Shown one piece after another: positions 44,742 through 53,407 of a stretch of DNA of 64,000 nucleotides. The stretch is taken from the NCBI GenBank assembly GCA_964406375.1, contig CAYORM010000007.1:1-64000 (forward strand), written 5' to 3'. The number at the start of each line of letters is the position of its first letter. Within the stretch, counting starts at the first letter, position 1. The notes beneath the pieces are model-generated. The model ran no database searches. It was given only the letters and a program-made list of their open reading frames with translations, and was not told the origin of the DNA. The position numbers and the translations under genes were made by a program. This DNA is from CAYORM01 sp964406375. Its GTDB lineage: Bacteria; Pseudomonadota; Alphaproteobacteria; DSM-16000; Inquilinaceae.

Positions 44742-47261
44742 TCATCCTCCCTCTCGATCCAGCGCCTTCCGCCGACGTCGTCCCGGCGGCACCGCGGCGG
44801 TCGCCTCGGCGATCAGCGCCGCGGCGTGGTCCTCGAGCGCCAGATCGACCGCCGCATCGGCGACGCTCTCCCGCCCGATCTCGAGCAGTACCGGTACCGC
44901 GAGCGGCGAGATGCGGTCGAGCCGCCGGTGCTCGATCCGCCGCGCCCGCCGTAGCAGCATGCCGACCCGCGCGAGGTCGGTCAGCCCGCGCCGGGCATCC
45001 TCGCGGGTCGCCCGCAACAGCACATGGTCGGGATCGTGCTGGCGCAGCACGTCGTAGATCAGATCGGCCGAGAAGGTGACCTGCCGGCCGCTCTTCTGCT
45101 CGCCCGGTGCCCGCCGCTCGATCAGCCCGGCGATCACCGCGACGTTGCGGAAGGTGCGGCGCCACAGGCTCGATTCGTCCATCCAGGCCTGCAGGTCGTC
45201 CCCCAGCATGTCCTCATCGAACAGTGCGGCGAGGTCGGTGACCGGCCGGACGCTCCAGCAGGCCAGCACGTAGTCGGTCGCGACGAAGCCGATCGGGCCA
45301 TAGCCCATCCGCTCCATCCGGCGGGTCAGCAGCATGCCGAGCGTCTGATGGGCATTGCGGCCCTCGAAGCAGTAGGCGACGAGGTATTCGCGCCCGCCGC
45401 GCGGAAAGGTCTCGACGAGCAGGGTCTCGGGGCCGGGCATGGCCGAGCGCAGCCGCTGCATGCGCAGCCATTCGATAACCGCCTCGGGCAGGCCGGCCCA
45501 GCGGTCGGGGTCGGCGAGGATCGCCCGGACGCGGTCGGCGAGATGGGTCGAAAGCGGCATGCGCCCGCCGGCATAGGCGGGGATCTTCGGCTCGCCAGAG
45601 CCGGCGCGCGAGGCGATGACCGACAGATCGCGGATGCCCTCGAAACGCAGGAGCTGGCCCGCGAACAGGAAGCTGTCACCGGGGACGAGGCCGTTGGCGA
45701 AATACTCCTCGACCTCGCCGAGCACCCGCCCCGGGGCACGGAGGCTGCCGAGCCTGACCTTGAGCATCGGCGATTCGACGATGGTGCCGACATTCATCCG
45801 GTACTGCCGGGCGATGACCGGCGCCGCGACGGTCCAGGACTGTCCGATGCGCTTGAGCCGGTGGAACCGGTCATAGGGCCGCAGGGCGTAGCCGCCGGTG
45901 GCGACGAAATCGACCACATCGTCGAAATCGCGGCGCGAGAGGTCGGCATAGGGGGCCGCGCGTGTCACCTCGGCATAGAGCGCGTCGGGTTCGAACGGGG
46001 CGGAGCAGGCGGTGCCGAGCACGTGCTGGGCGAGCACGTCGAGCGTGCCGCGCGGCGGGGGATCGCCGTCGAGCGTCCCTGCGCGAATGGCCTCGACGGC
46101 GGCCTCGCATTCCAGCACCTCGAAGCGGTTGGCCGGGACCAGCAGCGCCCGCGAGGCGAGGTCGAAGCGGTGGTTGGCGCGGCCGATGCGCTGTAGGAGC
46201 CGGCTGACTCCCTTCGGCGCGCCGACCTGGATCACGAGATCGACCGCCGCCCAGTCGATGCCGAGATCGAGCGAGGAGGTGGCGACCACCGCGCGCAGTG
46301 CGCCGCGAGCCATCGCGGCCTCCACACGCCGGCGCTGCTCGGGTGCGAGGCTGCCGTGATGGAGGGCGATCGCCAGCCCGTCCTCATTGATCCGCCATAG
46401 CGCCTGGAAGACGATCTCGGCCTGGGCGCGGGTATTGACGAAGACGAGGGTGGTTCCGGCACGGCGGATCTCCTCGTAGATCTCGGCCACCGCATGCGCC
46501 CCCATATGCCCGGCCCAGGGCAGCCGCTCGCGCGTGTCGAGGATCGCCACCTCCGGCGGCTTCGCCGCGCCGCCGCGCACCAGCTCGACATCGGCGGCCG
46601 GCGCGCGGCCGGTCTTCGACAACCAGGCGAGGAGGGCGTCGGGATGGGCGACCGTCGCGGACAGGCCGATGCGGCGCGCGGCAGGGGCGAGGTTCGCGAG
46701 GCGGGCGAGGCCGAGGGCGAGCAGGTCGCCGCGCTTGCTGCCGGCCAGCGCGTGCAGCTCGTCCACCACGATGCGCCTCAGCCCGGCGAACAGTGCCGGC
46801 GCATCGCGATAGGAGAGCAGCAGGGCGAGGCTCTCCGGCGTCGTCATCAGGATGCCGGGCGGGTGCCGGCGTTGACGCTCGCGCTTGGCCAGCGGCGTAT
46901 CGCCGGTGCGCGTCTCGGTGCGGATCGGCAGCCGCATCTCGGCGATCGGCCGTTCGAGATTGCGCTGGATGTCGACTGCGAGCGCCTTGAGCGGCGAGAT
47001 GTAAAGGGTATGCAGGCCGGGTCGCGGCCGCTCTGCCAGCTCGATCAGCGTCGGCAGGAAGCCAGCCAGAGTCTTCCCGCCCCCGGTCGGCGCGATCAGC
47101 AGCGTGCTGCGGCCGGCGCGGTCGGCGGCCAGCATCGCCCGCTGATGGGCGTGCGGCGTCCACCCCCGGGTGGCAAACCAGCCGGCAAACAGTGGTGGCA
47201 GCACGGGGTCCGGACCGGCCTCCGGCGCCGACGCGGCGGGGACTTCCTTCATCGCCGGCAA
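44742..47261 (-). CDS. Ligase-associated DNA damage response DEXH-box helicase (Lhr-type)
   Basis: SF2 helicase of 839 residues. Walker A APTGGGKT is at 57-64, DELH at 167-170, LSATVAHPDALL is motif III, SSLDLGIDWAAVDLVIQVGAPKGVSRLLQRIGRANH covers motifs V-VI. The winged-helix and C-terminal Lhr parts follow (RQYRMNVGTIVESPMLKVRLG, FSADLIYDVLRQHDPDHVL). Lhr-C proteins unwind DNA-RNA or DNA 3'-5'. Start 47261 or 47252 (MKEVPAAS). It is divergent from the rhomboid gene with only 59 bases between the starts. Confidence 0.95.
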   Translation of the reverse strand: MPAMKEVPAASAPEAGPDPVLPPLFAGWFATRGWTPHAHQRAMLAADRAGRSTLLIAPTGGGKTLAGFLPTLIELAERPRPGLHTLYISPLKALAVDIQRNLERPIAEMRLPIRTETRTGDTPLAKRERQRRHPPGILMTTPESLALLLSYRDAPALFAGLRRIVVDELHALAGSKRGDLLALGLARLANLAPAARRIGLSATVAHPDALLAWLSKTGRAPAADVELVRGGAAKPPEVAILDTRERLPWAGHMGAHAVAEIYEEIRRAGTTLVFVNTRAQAEIVFQALWRINEDGLAIALHHGSLAPEQRRRVEAAMARGALRAVVATSSLDLGIDWAAVDLVIQVGAPKGVSRLLQRIGRANHRFDLASRALLVPANRFEVLECEAAVEAIRAGTLDGDPPPRGTLDVLAQHVLGTACSAPFEPDALYAEVTRAAPYADLSRRDFDDVVDFVATGGYALRPYDRFHRLKRIGQSWTVAAPVIARQYRMNVGTIVESPMLKVRLGSLRAPGRVLGEVEEYFANGLVPGDSFLFAGQLLRFEGIRDLSVIASRAGSGEPKIPAYAGGRMPLSTHLADRVRAILADPDRWAGLPEAVIEWLRMQRLRSAMPGPETLLVETFPRGGREYLVAYCFEGRNAHQTLGMLLTRRMERMGYGPIGFVATDYVLACWSVRPVTDLAALFDEDMLGDDLQAWMDESSLWRRTFRNVAVIAGLIERRAPGEQKSGRQVTFSADLIYDVLRQHDPDHVLLRATREDARRGLTDLARVGMLLRRARRIEHRRLDRISPLAVPVLLEIGRESVADAAVDLALEDHAAALIAEATAAVPPGRRRRKALDREGG

Positions 47262-47320
47262 TCGGATACCGCTTCGCGCGGGGCCGGGTGCACGCGGCCC
47301 GCGATGCGGAGCGGGACGAG

Positions 47321-48160
47321 ATGCTGGTTCTCGGCGACGGCAACCCGGTGGTGCGGATCACCGGCCCATGGGTCAACCGGTCCCTGATCCTGGCGAACCT
47401 GCTGGTCTTCCTGCTGGTCCCGCCGATGATCGACTACGCCTTCGTGCCGGCGCAGATCACCTATGCCGGGCTGCCGCCCGCCTATGGCGATGCCTCGCTG
47501 TGGGAGCGGCTGGTCACCTACATGTTCTTCCATGCCGACTGGGTGCATCTCGGCGGAAACCTGCTCGCGCTCTGGGTGTTCGGCGACAATGTCGAGGATT
47601 CGACCGGCCATGGGCGCTACATCCTGTTCTACCTGCTGTGCGGCGTCGTGTCGGCGCTCGTCTATGCCGCCTTCGTGGCGACCCCGAAGGTGCCGCTGAT
47701 CGGCGCGTCTGGCGCCATCTCCGGTGTGATGGGTGCCTATCTTCTGCTCCATCCGCGGGCGCGGATGCTGGTGCTGCTGCTCGGCCGGATCCCGGTGATC
47801 CTGCCGGCGGTGGTCGTCGTCGGCCTGCAGATCGCCGTCAACCTCGCCTTCGCCATCGATCCCGGCGGGGTGCTGGGCGTCGAGGACGATCCGGATCTGG
47901 CCGTCGTCGCCTGGTGGGTGCATGTCGGCGGCTTCCTCGCCGGGATGCTGCTGATCCTCGTGCTGCGTGCCCCCGGTGTCCCGCTGTTGCAGCCGGCCCC
48001 GGATGCAAGCGTGACGCTGTTCCCGCGGCTGCGGCGCTGGCTCGTTTCAGACCGGCTGCCGGCCGAGGAGCAGGAGAAGCGCTGGCGCGGCTGGATCGCC
48101 TTCGGCAAATCCGTTCTGTTCGTGCTGGCGGTGATCGCCGTCGCCTCCTTCTTCGGATGA
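47321..48160 (+). CDS. Rhomboid family intramembrane serine protease
   Basis: Six- to seven-helix membrane protease of 279 residues that cuts transmembrane helices. The oxyanion region is HADWVHLGGN (His76, Asn80), the nucleophile is Ser130 in PLIGASGAISGVMGAYLLLHPRAR, and the base is His201 in AWWVHVGGFLAG. All catalytic residues are present. The start at 47321 (MLVLGDGNPVVR) gives the normal length; an open frame to 47192 overlaps the helicase antisense. The nucleosidase gene follows after 4 bases. The substrate is unknown. Confidence 0.93.
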   Translation: MLVLGDGNPVVRITGPWVNRSLILANLLVFLLVPPMIDYAFVPAQITYAGLPPAYGDASLWERLVTYMFFHADWVHLGGNLLALWVFGDNVEDSTGHGRYILFYLLCGVVSALVYAAFVATPKVPLIGASGAISGVMGAYLLLHPRARMLVLLLGRIPVILPAVVVVGLQIAVNLAFAIDPGGVLGVEDDPDLAVVAWWVHVGGFLAGMLLILVLRAPGVPLLQPAPDASVTLFPRLRRWLVSDRLPAEEQEKRWRGWIAFGKSVLFVLAVIAVASFFG

Positions 48161-48164
48161 GCCC

Positions 48165-48938
48165 ATGACGATGTCCGCCCTTGACGCCCCGCTGGGCCTG
48201 CTCTCGGCCATCCCGCAGGAATTCGCCGCGATCGAGGGGCTCGTGCTGCGCGAGGGTGCCTCGGTTGCCGGGATCGGCTTTCTCGAAGGGACGCTGGACG
48301 GGCGGCCGGTGGTCGCGGCCGAGAGCGGGATCGGCAAGGTCCATGCCGCGATGGTGGCGACGATGATGCTCGACCGCTGGGGTTGCCGGGCACTCGTCTT
48401 TTCCGGGGTGGCAGGCGGGCTCGACCCGGCGCTCGCCGTCGGCGATGTGGTGATCGCCGACCGCTTGGTGATGCATGATTACGGCGCCATGGTCGCCGGT
48501 GCGCTGAGGCCCTACCAGCCGGGTGTGCCGCCCTTGCCCGGCTTCCCCGACACGCATGGCTATGTGATGTCGCCCGGGCTGCGGACCAAGGTGGAAGCGG
48601 CCCTCGAGGGGATCGAGCTGCCGCTCCTGCCGTCCTCGGTGACGGGGGGAGCGCCGCGCACGCCGCGACTCCTCTTCGGCACCGTGCTGACGGGCGATGC
48701 CTTCCTCAACTGCGCGACGACCCGCGAATCGCTGTTCCGGCGTTTCGGCGGCGCGGCGGTCGAGATGGAAGGGGCGGCGCTGGCCGCCGTCGCCGACCGC
48801 TTCGGTATCCCCCTCGTCGTTGTCCGGGCGCTGAGCGATCTCGCCGGCGAGGATAGCCACATGGACTTCACCGCCTTCCTCAGTACCGCAGCCGGGATCG
48901 CGGCGCAGGTGACGCGCCGGGTCGCCGCAGTACTCTAG
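48165..48938 (+). CDS. mtnN: 5'-methylthioadenosine/S-adenosylhomocysteine nucleosidase
   Basis: Cytoplasmic nucleosidase of 257 residues that hydrolyses the adenine bond in MTA, SAH or 5'-deoxyadenosine. Family features: LGLLSAIPQEFAAI at the start, ESGIGKVHAAMVATMMLDRWG, VFSGVAGGLDPALAVGDVVIADRLVMHDYGA, VEMEGAALAAVADRFGIPLVVVRALSD with the conserved Glu and catalytic Asp. It is somewhat longer than E. coli MtnN (232). It is tightly linked to the rhomboid gene and 111 bases before the exonuclease. Confidence 0.9.
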   Translation: MTMSALDAPLGLLSAIPQEFAAIEGLVLREGASVAGIGFLEGTLDGRPVVAAESGIGKVHAAMVATMMLDRWGCRALVFSGVAGGLDPALAVGDVVIADRLVMHDYGAMVAGALRPYQPGVPPLPGFPDTHGYVMSPGLRTKVEAALEGIELPLLPSSVTGGAPRTPRLLFGTVLTGDAFLNCATTRESLFRRFGGAAVEMEGAALAAVADRFGIPLVVVRALSDLAGEDSHMDFTAFLSTAAGIAAQVTRRVAAVL

Positions 48939-49049
48939 GGGCTCACGCCGGGCGGAACCCGTCACCACCGGCCGCGCGTTTGGGGCGGGGATGGTCGGGA
49001 TGGAGATGCCGATGCGCAGCCTCAGGGCCGCAGGACGGTGGCGTTGACC

Positions 49050-50072
49050 ATGCGAGCCTCGCCGCCGCCGGCGGAGAGCTGGGTCCGGGTCTGTCCGGAA
49101 GGGCTGTGGGTCGAGCCGGCCGGCGTCTTCATCGATCCGGTCCGTCCGGTCGAGCGGGCGATCATCAGCCACGGGCATTCCGACCACGCCCGGCCGGGCC
49201 ATGGTGCGGTGCTCGCCACGCCCGAGACGCTGGCCATCATGCGGGCGCGCTATGGCGAGGCCGCAGGCGAACGGATGCAGCCCCTCGGTTATGGCGAACC
49301 GCTCGATGTCGGCGGTGTCCGCGTCACCCTGCGCCCGGCGGGCCATGTGCTCGGCTCGGCGCAGATCGTGCTCGAATGGCGCGGCTGCCGGATCGTCGTG
49401 TCGGGCGACTACAAGCGCCAGCCCGACCCGACAACGCCCGCCTTCGAGCCCGTCCCGTGCGACGTCTTCGTCACCGAGGCCACCTTTGGCCTGCCGGTGT
49501 TCCGTCACCCGCCGGCGGAGGTGGAGATCGCGCGCCTGCTGCACTCCGTCTCCCTGTTTCCGGAACGGGCGCATCTCGTCGGCGTCTACGCGCTGGGCAA
49601 GGCGCAGCGGGTCATCCGGCTGCTGCGGGATGCGGGGTGGGAGCGTCCGGTCTTCCTGCATGGCGCGCTCGCCGCCCTGTGTGCGCTGTACGAGGCGCTG
49701 GGCGTGCCGCTCGGGCCGTTGCAGGCGGCAGGCGAGGCGCAGCGCAGCGATCTCGCCGGCGGGATCGTGCTGGCGCCACCCTCGGCCATCGCCGATCGCT
49801 GGTCGCGGCGGTTGCCCGATCCGGTGGTCTGTGCCGCCTCGGGCTGGATGCGGGTGAGGCAGCGGGCACGGCAGCGCGGCGTCGAGCTGCCGCTCGTCAT
49901 CTCGGACCATGCCGATTGGGACGAGCTGTGCCGCACGGTCGACGATGTCGACCCGGCCGCCGTCTGGGTGACCCATGGCCGCGAAGAGGCGCTTGTCCAC
50001 CAGATCGGCAAGTCAGGACGGAAGGCGCGCGCGCTCCGCCTCATCGGTTTCGAGGAGGAGGATCAGGAGTGA
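49050..50072 (+). CDS. Ligase-associated DNA damage response exonuclease (MBL fold)
   Basis: Metallo-beta-lactamase/beta-CASP-like nuclease of 340 residues. The metal motif is ISHGHSDHARPGH, with later ligands in LRPAGHVLGSAQ, VVSGDYKRQ and VISDHADWDEL. AGVFIDPVRPVERAIISHGHSDHA is diagnostic of the ligase-associated exonuclease. The start could be GTG 49038 or ATG 49050; the ribosome site is weak for both. The ligase gene begins 20 bases downstream, so the two are co-expressed. Confidence 0.92.
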   Translation: MRASPPPAESWVRVCPEGLWVEPAGVFIDPVRPVERAIISHGHSDHARPGHGAVLATPETLAIMRARYGEAAGERMQPLGYGEPLDVGGVRVTLRPAGHVLGSAQIVLEWRGCRIVVSGDYKRQPDPTTPAFEPVPCDVFVTEATFGLPVFRHPPAEVEIARLLHSVSLFPERAHLVGVYALGKAQRVIRLLRDAGWERPVFLHGALAALCALYEALGVPLGPLQAAGEAQRSDLAGGIVLAPPSAIADRWSRRLPDPVVCAASGWMRVRQRARQRGVELPLVISDHADWDELCRTVDDVDPAAVWVTHGREEALVHQIGKSGRKARALRLIGFEEEDQE

Positions 50073-50091
50073 GCGCGGGAGCACCCGACCG

Positions 50092-51717
50092 GTGAAGGCG
50101 TTCGCGGCGCTCGTGGAGGGGCTGGTCTACACGCCGTCGCGGAACGCCAAGCTGCGGCTGATCGCGGATTATCTCGACCATGTTCCCGATCCCGACCGCG
50201 GCTGGGGGCTGGCGGCACTGACCGGGGCGCTGTCCTTCGCTGCGGTGAAACCGGGGACGATCCGGGGGCTCGCAGAGGCGCGCAGCGATCCCGAGCTGTT
50301 CCGCTGGTCCTACGACTATGTCGGCGACCTCGCCGAGACCGTCGCGCTGATCTGGCGAGAGCCGGAACAGCACGCACCGCCGCCGGCGCTCGGCCAGGTG
50401 GTCGACGCGCTGACGGCGGTGGGACGGTCAGAGGCACCGGCGCTCGTCGAGCGCTGGCTCGACCGGCTGGTCGCGACCGAGCGGCTGGCGCTCCTCAAGC
50501 TCGTCACCGGCAATCTGCGGGTCGGCGTGTCGGCACGCCTCGCCAAGGTGGCGCTCGCCGGCTGGGCGGGTCGCGATCCGGCCGAGATCGAGGAGGTGTG
50601 GCACGGGCTGTCGCCACCCTATGGCCCGCTCTTCGACTGGCTCGAGGGGCGGGCGGAGCGGCCCGATCCGGCGGGGTTGCCGGTCTTCCGTCCGCTGATG
50701 CTGGCCCAGCCGCTGGAGGAGGGCGAGCTCGACAGCCTTCTGCCCGGCGATTTCCGGGCCGAATGGAAGTGGGACGGCATCCGGGTCCAGCTCGTCGCGA
50801 CGGGGCGCGGCGGCGTGCGGATCTTCTCGCGTGGCGGCGACGATGTGACCGGCGCCTTCCCCGAGATCGCCGAGGCGATGAGCGGGGAGGCGTTCCACGG
50901 CGTGGCCGATGGCGAGCTGCTCGTGGTCCGCGACGGGGAGGTTGCCCCGTTCAACGACCTGCAGCAGCGCCTCAACCGCAAGCGTGTGACTGCCGCGATG
51001 CTGGAGCGCTACCCGGCCTGGGTCAGGCTCTACGATCTGCTGTTCGACGGGGCAGAGGACATCCGGCCGCTCGCCTTCGAGGATCGGCGCCGGCGGCTCG
51101 AAGCGTGGTACGAGCGGCACCGGCCCTCGCGGATGGACCTCTCGCCGCTCATCGCCTTCGAGGCGTGGCCGACGCTCGTGGCGCTGCGCGCGCAAGCGCG
51201 GGCGAATGCGATCGAGGGGCTCATGCTCAAGCGCGCCGACAGCCCCTATGTCGCCGGCCGGCCGGCGGGGCTGTGGTATAAATGGAAGCGCGGTGCGCTG
51301 ACCGCGGATTGCGTGCTGATGTACGCCCAGCGCGGCCACGGCAAGCGCTCCTCCTTCTATTCGGACTATACCTTCGGCGCCTGGCGGCTCGAAGCCGGTG
51401 GCGCGCGCCGACTGGTGCCCGTCGGCAAGGCCTATTTCGGCTTCACCGATGAAGAGCTGTTGCGGCTCGACCGCTGGGTCCGCAACCACACGGTCAACCG
51501 GTTCGGCCCGGTCCGCGAGGTTGCGCCCGGGCTGGTGCTCGAGATCGCCTTCGACAGCATCCATCCCTCGACCCGGCACAAATCGGGCCTCGCGATGCGC
51601 TTTCCGCGCGTGCACCGCATCCGGTGGGACAAGCCGGCCGAGGAGGCCGATCTGCTCGAGACGCTCGAGGCGATGGTGGCCGGCGGGCCGGATGGCGAGA
51701 ATTCTCGCGGTCCGTGA
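50092..51717 (+). CDS. ATP-dependent DNA ligase (cisplatin-damage-response type)
   Basis: This 541-residue ligase seals nicks using ATP. The N-terminal helical domain (about 1-195) starts KAFAALVEGLVYTPSRNAKLRLIADYL. The nucleotidyltransferase domain has adenylated Lys226 in EWKWDGIR, then IFSRGGDDV, GVADGELLV, EGLMLKRADSPYV and LWYKWKRG. The OB domain follows (VLMYAQRGHGKRSSFYSDYTFGAW). The start is GTG 50092, giving the standard N-terminus. With the exonuclease upstream and the divergent helicase-pdeM unit it completes the ligase-associated repair set. Confidence 0.95.
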   Translation: MKAFAALVEGLVYTPSRNAKLRLIADYLDHVPDPDRGWGLAALTGALSFAAVKPGTIRGLAEARSDPELFRWSYDYVGDLAETVALIWREPEQHAPPPALGQVVDALTAVGRSEAPALVERWLDRLVATERLALLKLVTGNLRVGVSARLAKVALAGWAGRDPAEIEEVWHGLSPPYGPLFDWLEGRAERPDPAGLPVFRPLMLAQPLEEGELDSLLPGDFRAEWKWDGIRVQLVATGRGGVRIFSRGGDDVTGAFPEIAEAMSGEAFHGVADGELLVVRDGEVAPFNDLQQRLNRKRVTAAMLERYPAWVRLYDLLFDGAEDIRPLAFEDRRRRLEAWYERHRPSRMDLSPLIAFEAWPTLVALRAQARANAIEGLMLKRADSPYVAGRPAGLWYKWKRGALTADCVLMYAQRGHGKRSSFYSDYTFGAWRLEAGGARRLVPVGKAYFGFTDEELLRLDRWVRNHTVNRFGPVREVAPGLVLEIAFDSIHPSTRHKSGLAMRFPRVHRIRWDKPAEEADLLETLEAMVAGGPDGENSRGP

Positions 51718-51861
51718 CAGAGCAATGAAGACGAGGCGGAGCGGCGCGGGTATGCTCGGCTGGAGGCCTGTCATGCCTCCGTCCTTGCCGCATCCGTCGG
51801 TCTCGACGTGTCCGGAGGGCGGCCGGTCGCCGCCCCACCACCGATCATCGGGAGCTGCTCC

Positions 51862-52284
51862 GTGCTGTCGCTCACGCTGGGGAGTTCGGGAGACGATCTG
51901 GGCGATGCGCTCGACGCCGCCGAGGCGTTCTGCGACCAGGAGGGCGTGCCGCCCCGTGTGGCCGCCCGGCTGGGGGTGATCCTCGACGAGCTACTGTCGA
52001 ACGTCGTCAACTACGCCTTCGACGGCAGGACGGACGGCGTGGTCGAGCTGCGGCTCGTGCGCCGCGGCGAGGAGATCGAGGGCGAGATCGTCGATGACGG
52101 CAAGCCCTTCGTCGCCGATGGCGTGGCGGTGCCCGACACCACCTTGTCGGTGGAGGATCGGCCGGTCGGTGGGCTGGGGCTGCACCTCGTCCGCAGCCTG
52201 ACCACGCGGCTGGATCTCTGGCGCGAGGCCGACCGCAACCATGTCCGGTTCGCGGTGACGACGACGGCGCCCGACGCGACCTGA
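51862..52284 (+). CDS. Anti-sigma-type serine kinase/ATP-binding protein (HATPase_c_2, RsbW-like)
   Basis: GHKL-fold protein of 140 residues. N-box LDELLSNVVNYAFDG (41-55, E43 and N47), G1 box DDGKPF (78-83), G2 box GGLGLHL (103-109). RsbW/SpoIIAB-like proteins hold a sigma factor and phosphorylate a STAS antagonist. Neither a sigma factor nor a STAS gene lies beside it, but an RsbU-type phosphatase is 3 kb downstream. The GTG at 51862 has GGGAG 7 bases upstream; GTG 51808 is an alternative that adds 18 unlike residues. Confidence 0.85.
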   Translation: MLSLTLGSSGDDLGDALDAAEAFCDQEGVPPRVAARLGVILDELLSNVVNYAFDGRTDGVVELRLVRRGEEIEGEIVDDGKPFVADGVAVPDTTLSVEDRPVGGLGLHLVRSLTTRLDLWREADRNHVRFAVTTTAPDAT

Positions 52285-52603
52285 CGATCGTCCGGATGTG
52301 CCGCCCGCCGGGGCGGCAGTAGCCCCGAGCGATCCGATCCGCGGTGCTCGCCCCGGCATGGCTTGGAAGATGACATGCCGAGCCCTTCCTTCAGGCAGCG
52401 CCGGGGGGTTTGTGCCGGCCCCGACGGGATAACAGCGGTTTCGAGACGCGCGGCGCTCTGGACACCTGAGGCGGCAATGCCGGCGTTGCGGTTGCAACTG
52501 GCCTTGTGCCGCCCGGCGCTCTACCGTAGGTGCACGGCTGGTCCGCCGCGGGACGGCCGACAGGGTGGCGCGTCCGGGCGTCCGATGTCGCTTCCGGGGG
52601 GAT
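52285..52603 (+). other. 319-base intergenic stretch with a terminator-like hairpin
   Basis: No convincing coding frame, RNA gene or repeat is seen. Near its left end lies a strong hairpin (52299-52318). The short frames that cross it lack ribosome sites and protein-like composition. A promoter for the membrane genes downstream probably lies in the right half, but no clear -35/-10 pair stands out. Confidence 0.5.
52299..52318 (+). terminator. Hairpin after the HATPase gene
   Basis: TGCCGCCC, loop GCCG, GGGCGGCA: a perfect 8-base stem 15 bases after the stop codon. There is no U-run. It may separate the HATPase transcript from the membrane-protein genes. Confidence 0.4.
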
Positions 52604-53407
52604 ATGCAGTTCTCGACACGACTGGCGCTGATCGTCTGCGCCGCTGTGGTCTCCGTCGTCGTCGCGGTCGCGGCGGCGGCCTATGTCTCGTTCGACCGTC
52701 TCGGCGTCGAGCAGGTGCGGGCGCGCGTCGCCTTCGTCATGGAGAATCTGCGCAGCGGGCTCGAGACCAATCTGGCGATCGGTCTGCGGCTGGAAGAGCT
52801 GGCGATCGCCCAGGACATGATCGAGCGGCAGCGCGTCGCCGATCCGACCATCGTCTCGATCGATATCCTCGGCGCCGACGGGCGCACCCTGTTCAGCACC
52901 GATCGCGGCGTGATCGGCGAGCTGGCGCCGCCGGGCTGGCAGGCCGCGATCGCCCAGGCCGCCCGCAGCGGTTCGGGTGAGGGGGCGGGCGGCCCATCAG
53001 GCGATGCCGCGGGCGGCCGGGCCGAGAACTGGGCGGTCGAGGAGGGCGAGCAGATCGTCTTCGGCGCGCCCATCGATATCGGCATCGGCCGGCCGGTTGG
53101 CCATGTCGTCCTGGCCCTCTCCGCCGCCGAACGGGTGGCCTTCCTCGACCGGCTCGCCGGCGGGTTCGGCCTTGTTGCGCTCGCGGTGCTCGCGGTGGCG
53201 CTGCTGGTCGCGGCGACAGGGGCCGTAATGATCGGGAGGCGTACCCAACGCCCCCTCACAGAGGTGGCCGAGGTGCTGGCGGGCGGTGTCGGCAGCGCGG
53301 GGCCGCTGAGCATCCGCGCGGCCGCGGCACGTCGCACGGCCGAGGCGGCGGTATCCGATTTCGACGGCGCGGGCGGGAAGATCGGGGCGATCGATGCGGC
53401 CGGTTGA
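52604..53407 (+). CDS. Membrane sensor-like protein of unknown function (TM-periplasmic-TM-HAMP-like)
   Basis: I do not recognise a family for this 267-residue protein. It has a first helix at residues 7-29 and a periplasmic part at about 30-184 with PTIVSIDILGADGRTLFSTDRG (a PAS/Cache-like strand pattern) and a Gly/Ser-rich stretch at 121-140. A second helix follows at 185-210, then about 55 cytoplasmic residues starting GRRTQRPLTEVAEVLAGG that look like a HAMP start. There is no output domain. Its last 14 bases overlap the next gene, so it is the first of three coupled genes ending in a PP2C phosphatase. Confidence 0.75.
   Translation: MQFSTRLALIVCAAVVSVVVAVAAAAYVSFDRLGVEQVRARVAFVMENLRSGLETNLAIGLRLEELAIAQDMIERQRVADPTIVSIDILGADGRTLFSTDRGVIGELAPPGWQAAIAQAARSGSGEGAGGPSGDAAGGRAENWAVEEGEQIVFGAPIDIGIGRPVGHVVLALSAAERVAFLDRLAGGFGLVALAVLAVALLVAATGAVMIGRRTQRPLTEVAEVLAGGVGSAGPLSIRAAAARRTAEAAVSDFDGAGGKIGAIDAAG

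Noticed and set aside
47838..50000. Open frame of 720 codons on the minus strand
   Set aside because: Antisense to the nucleosidase and exonuclease genes; Arg/Gly/Asp-rich composition without motifs.
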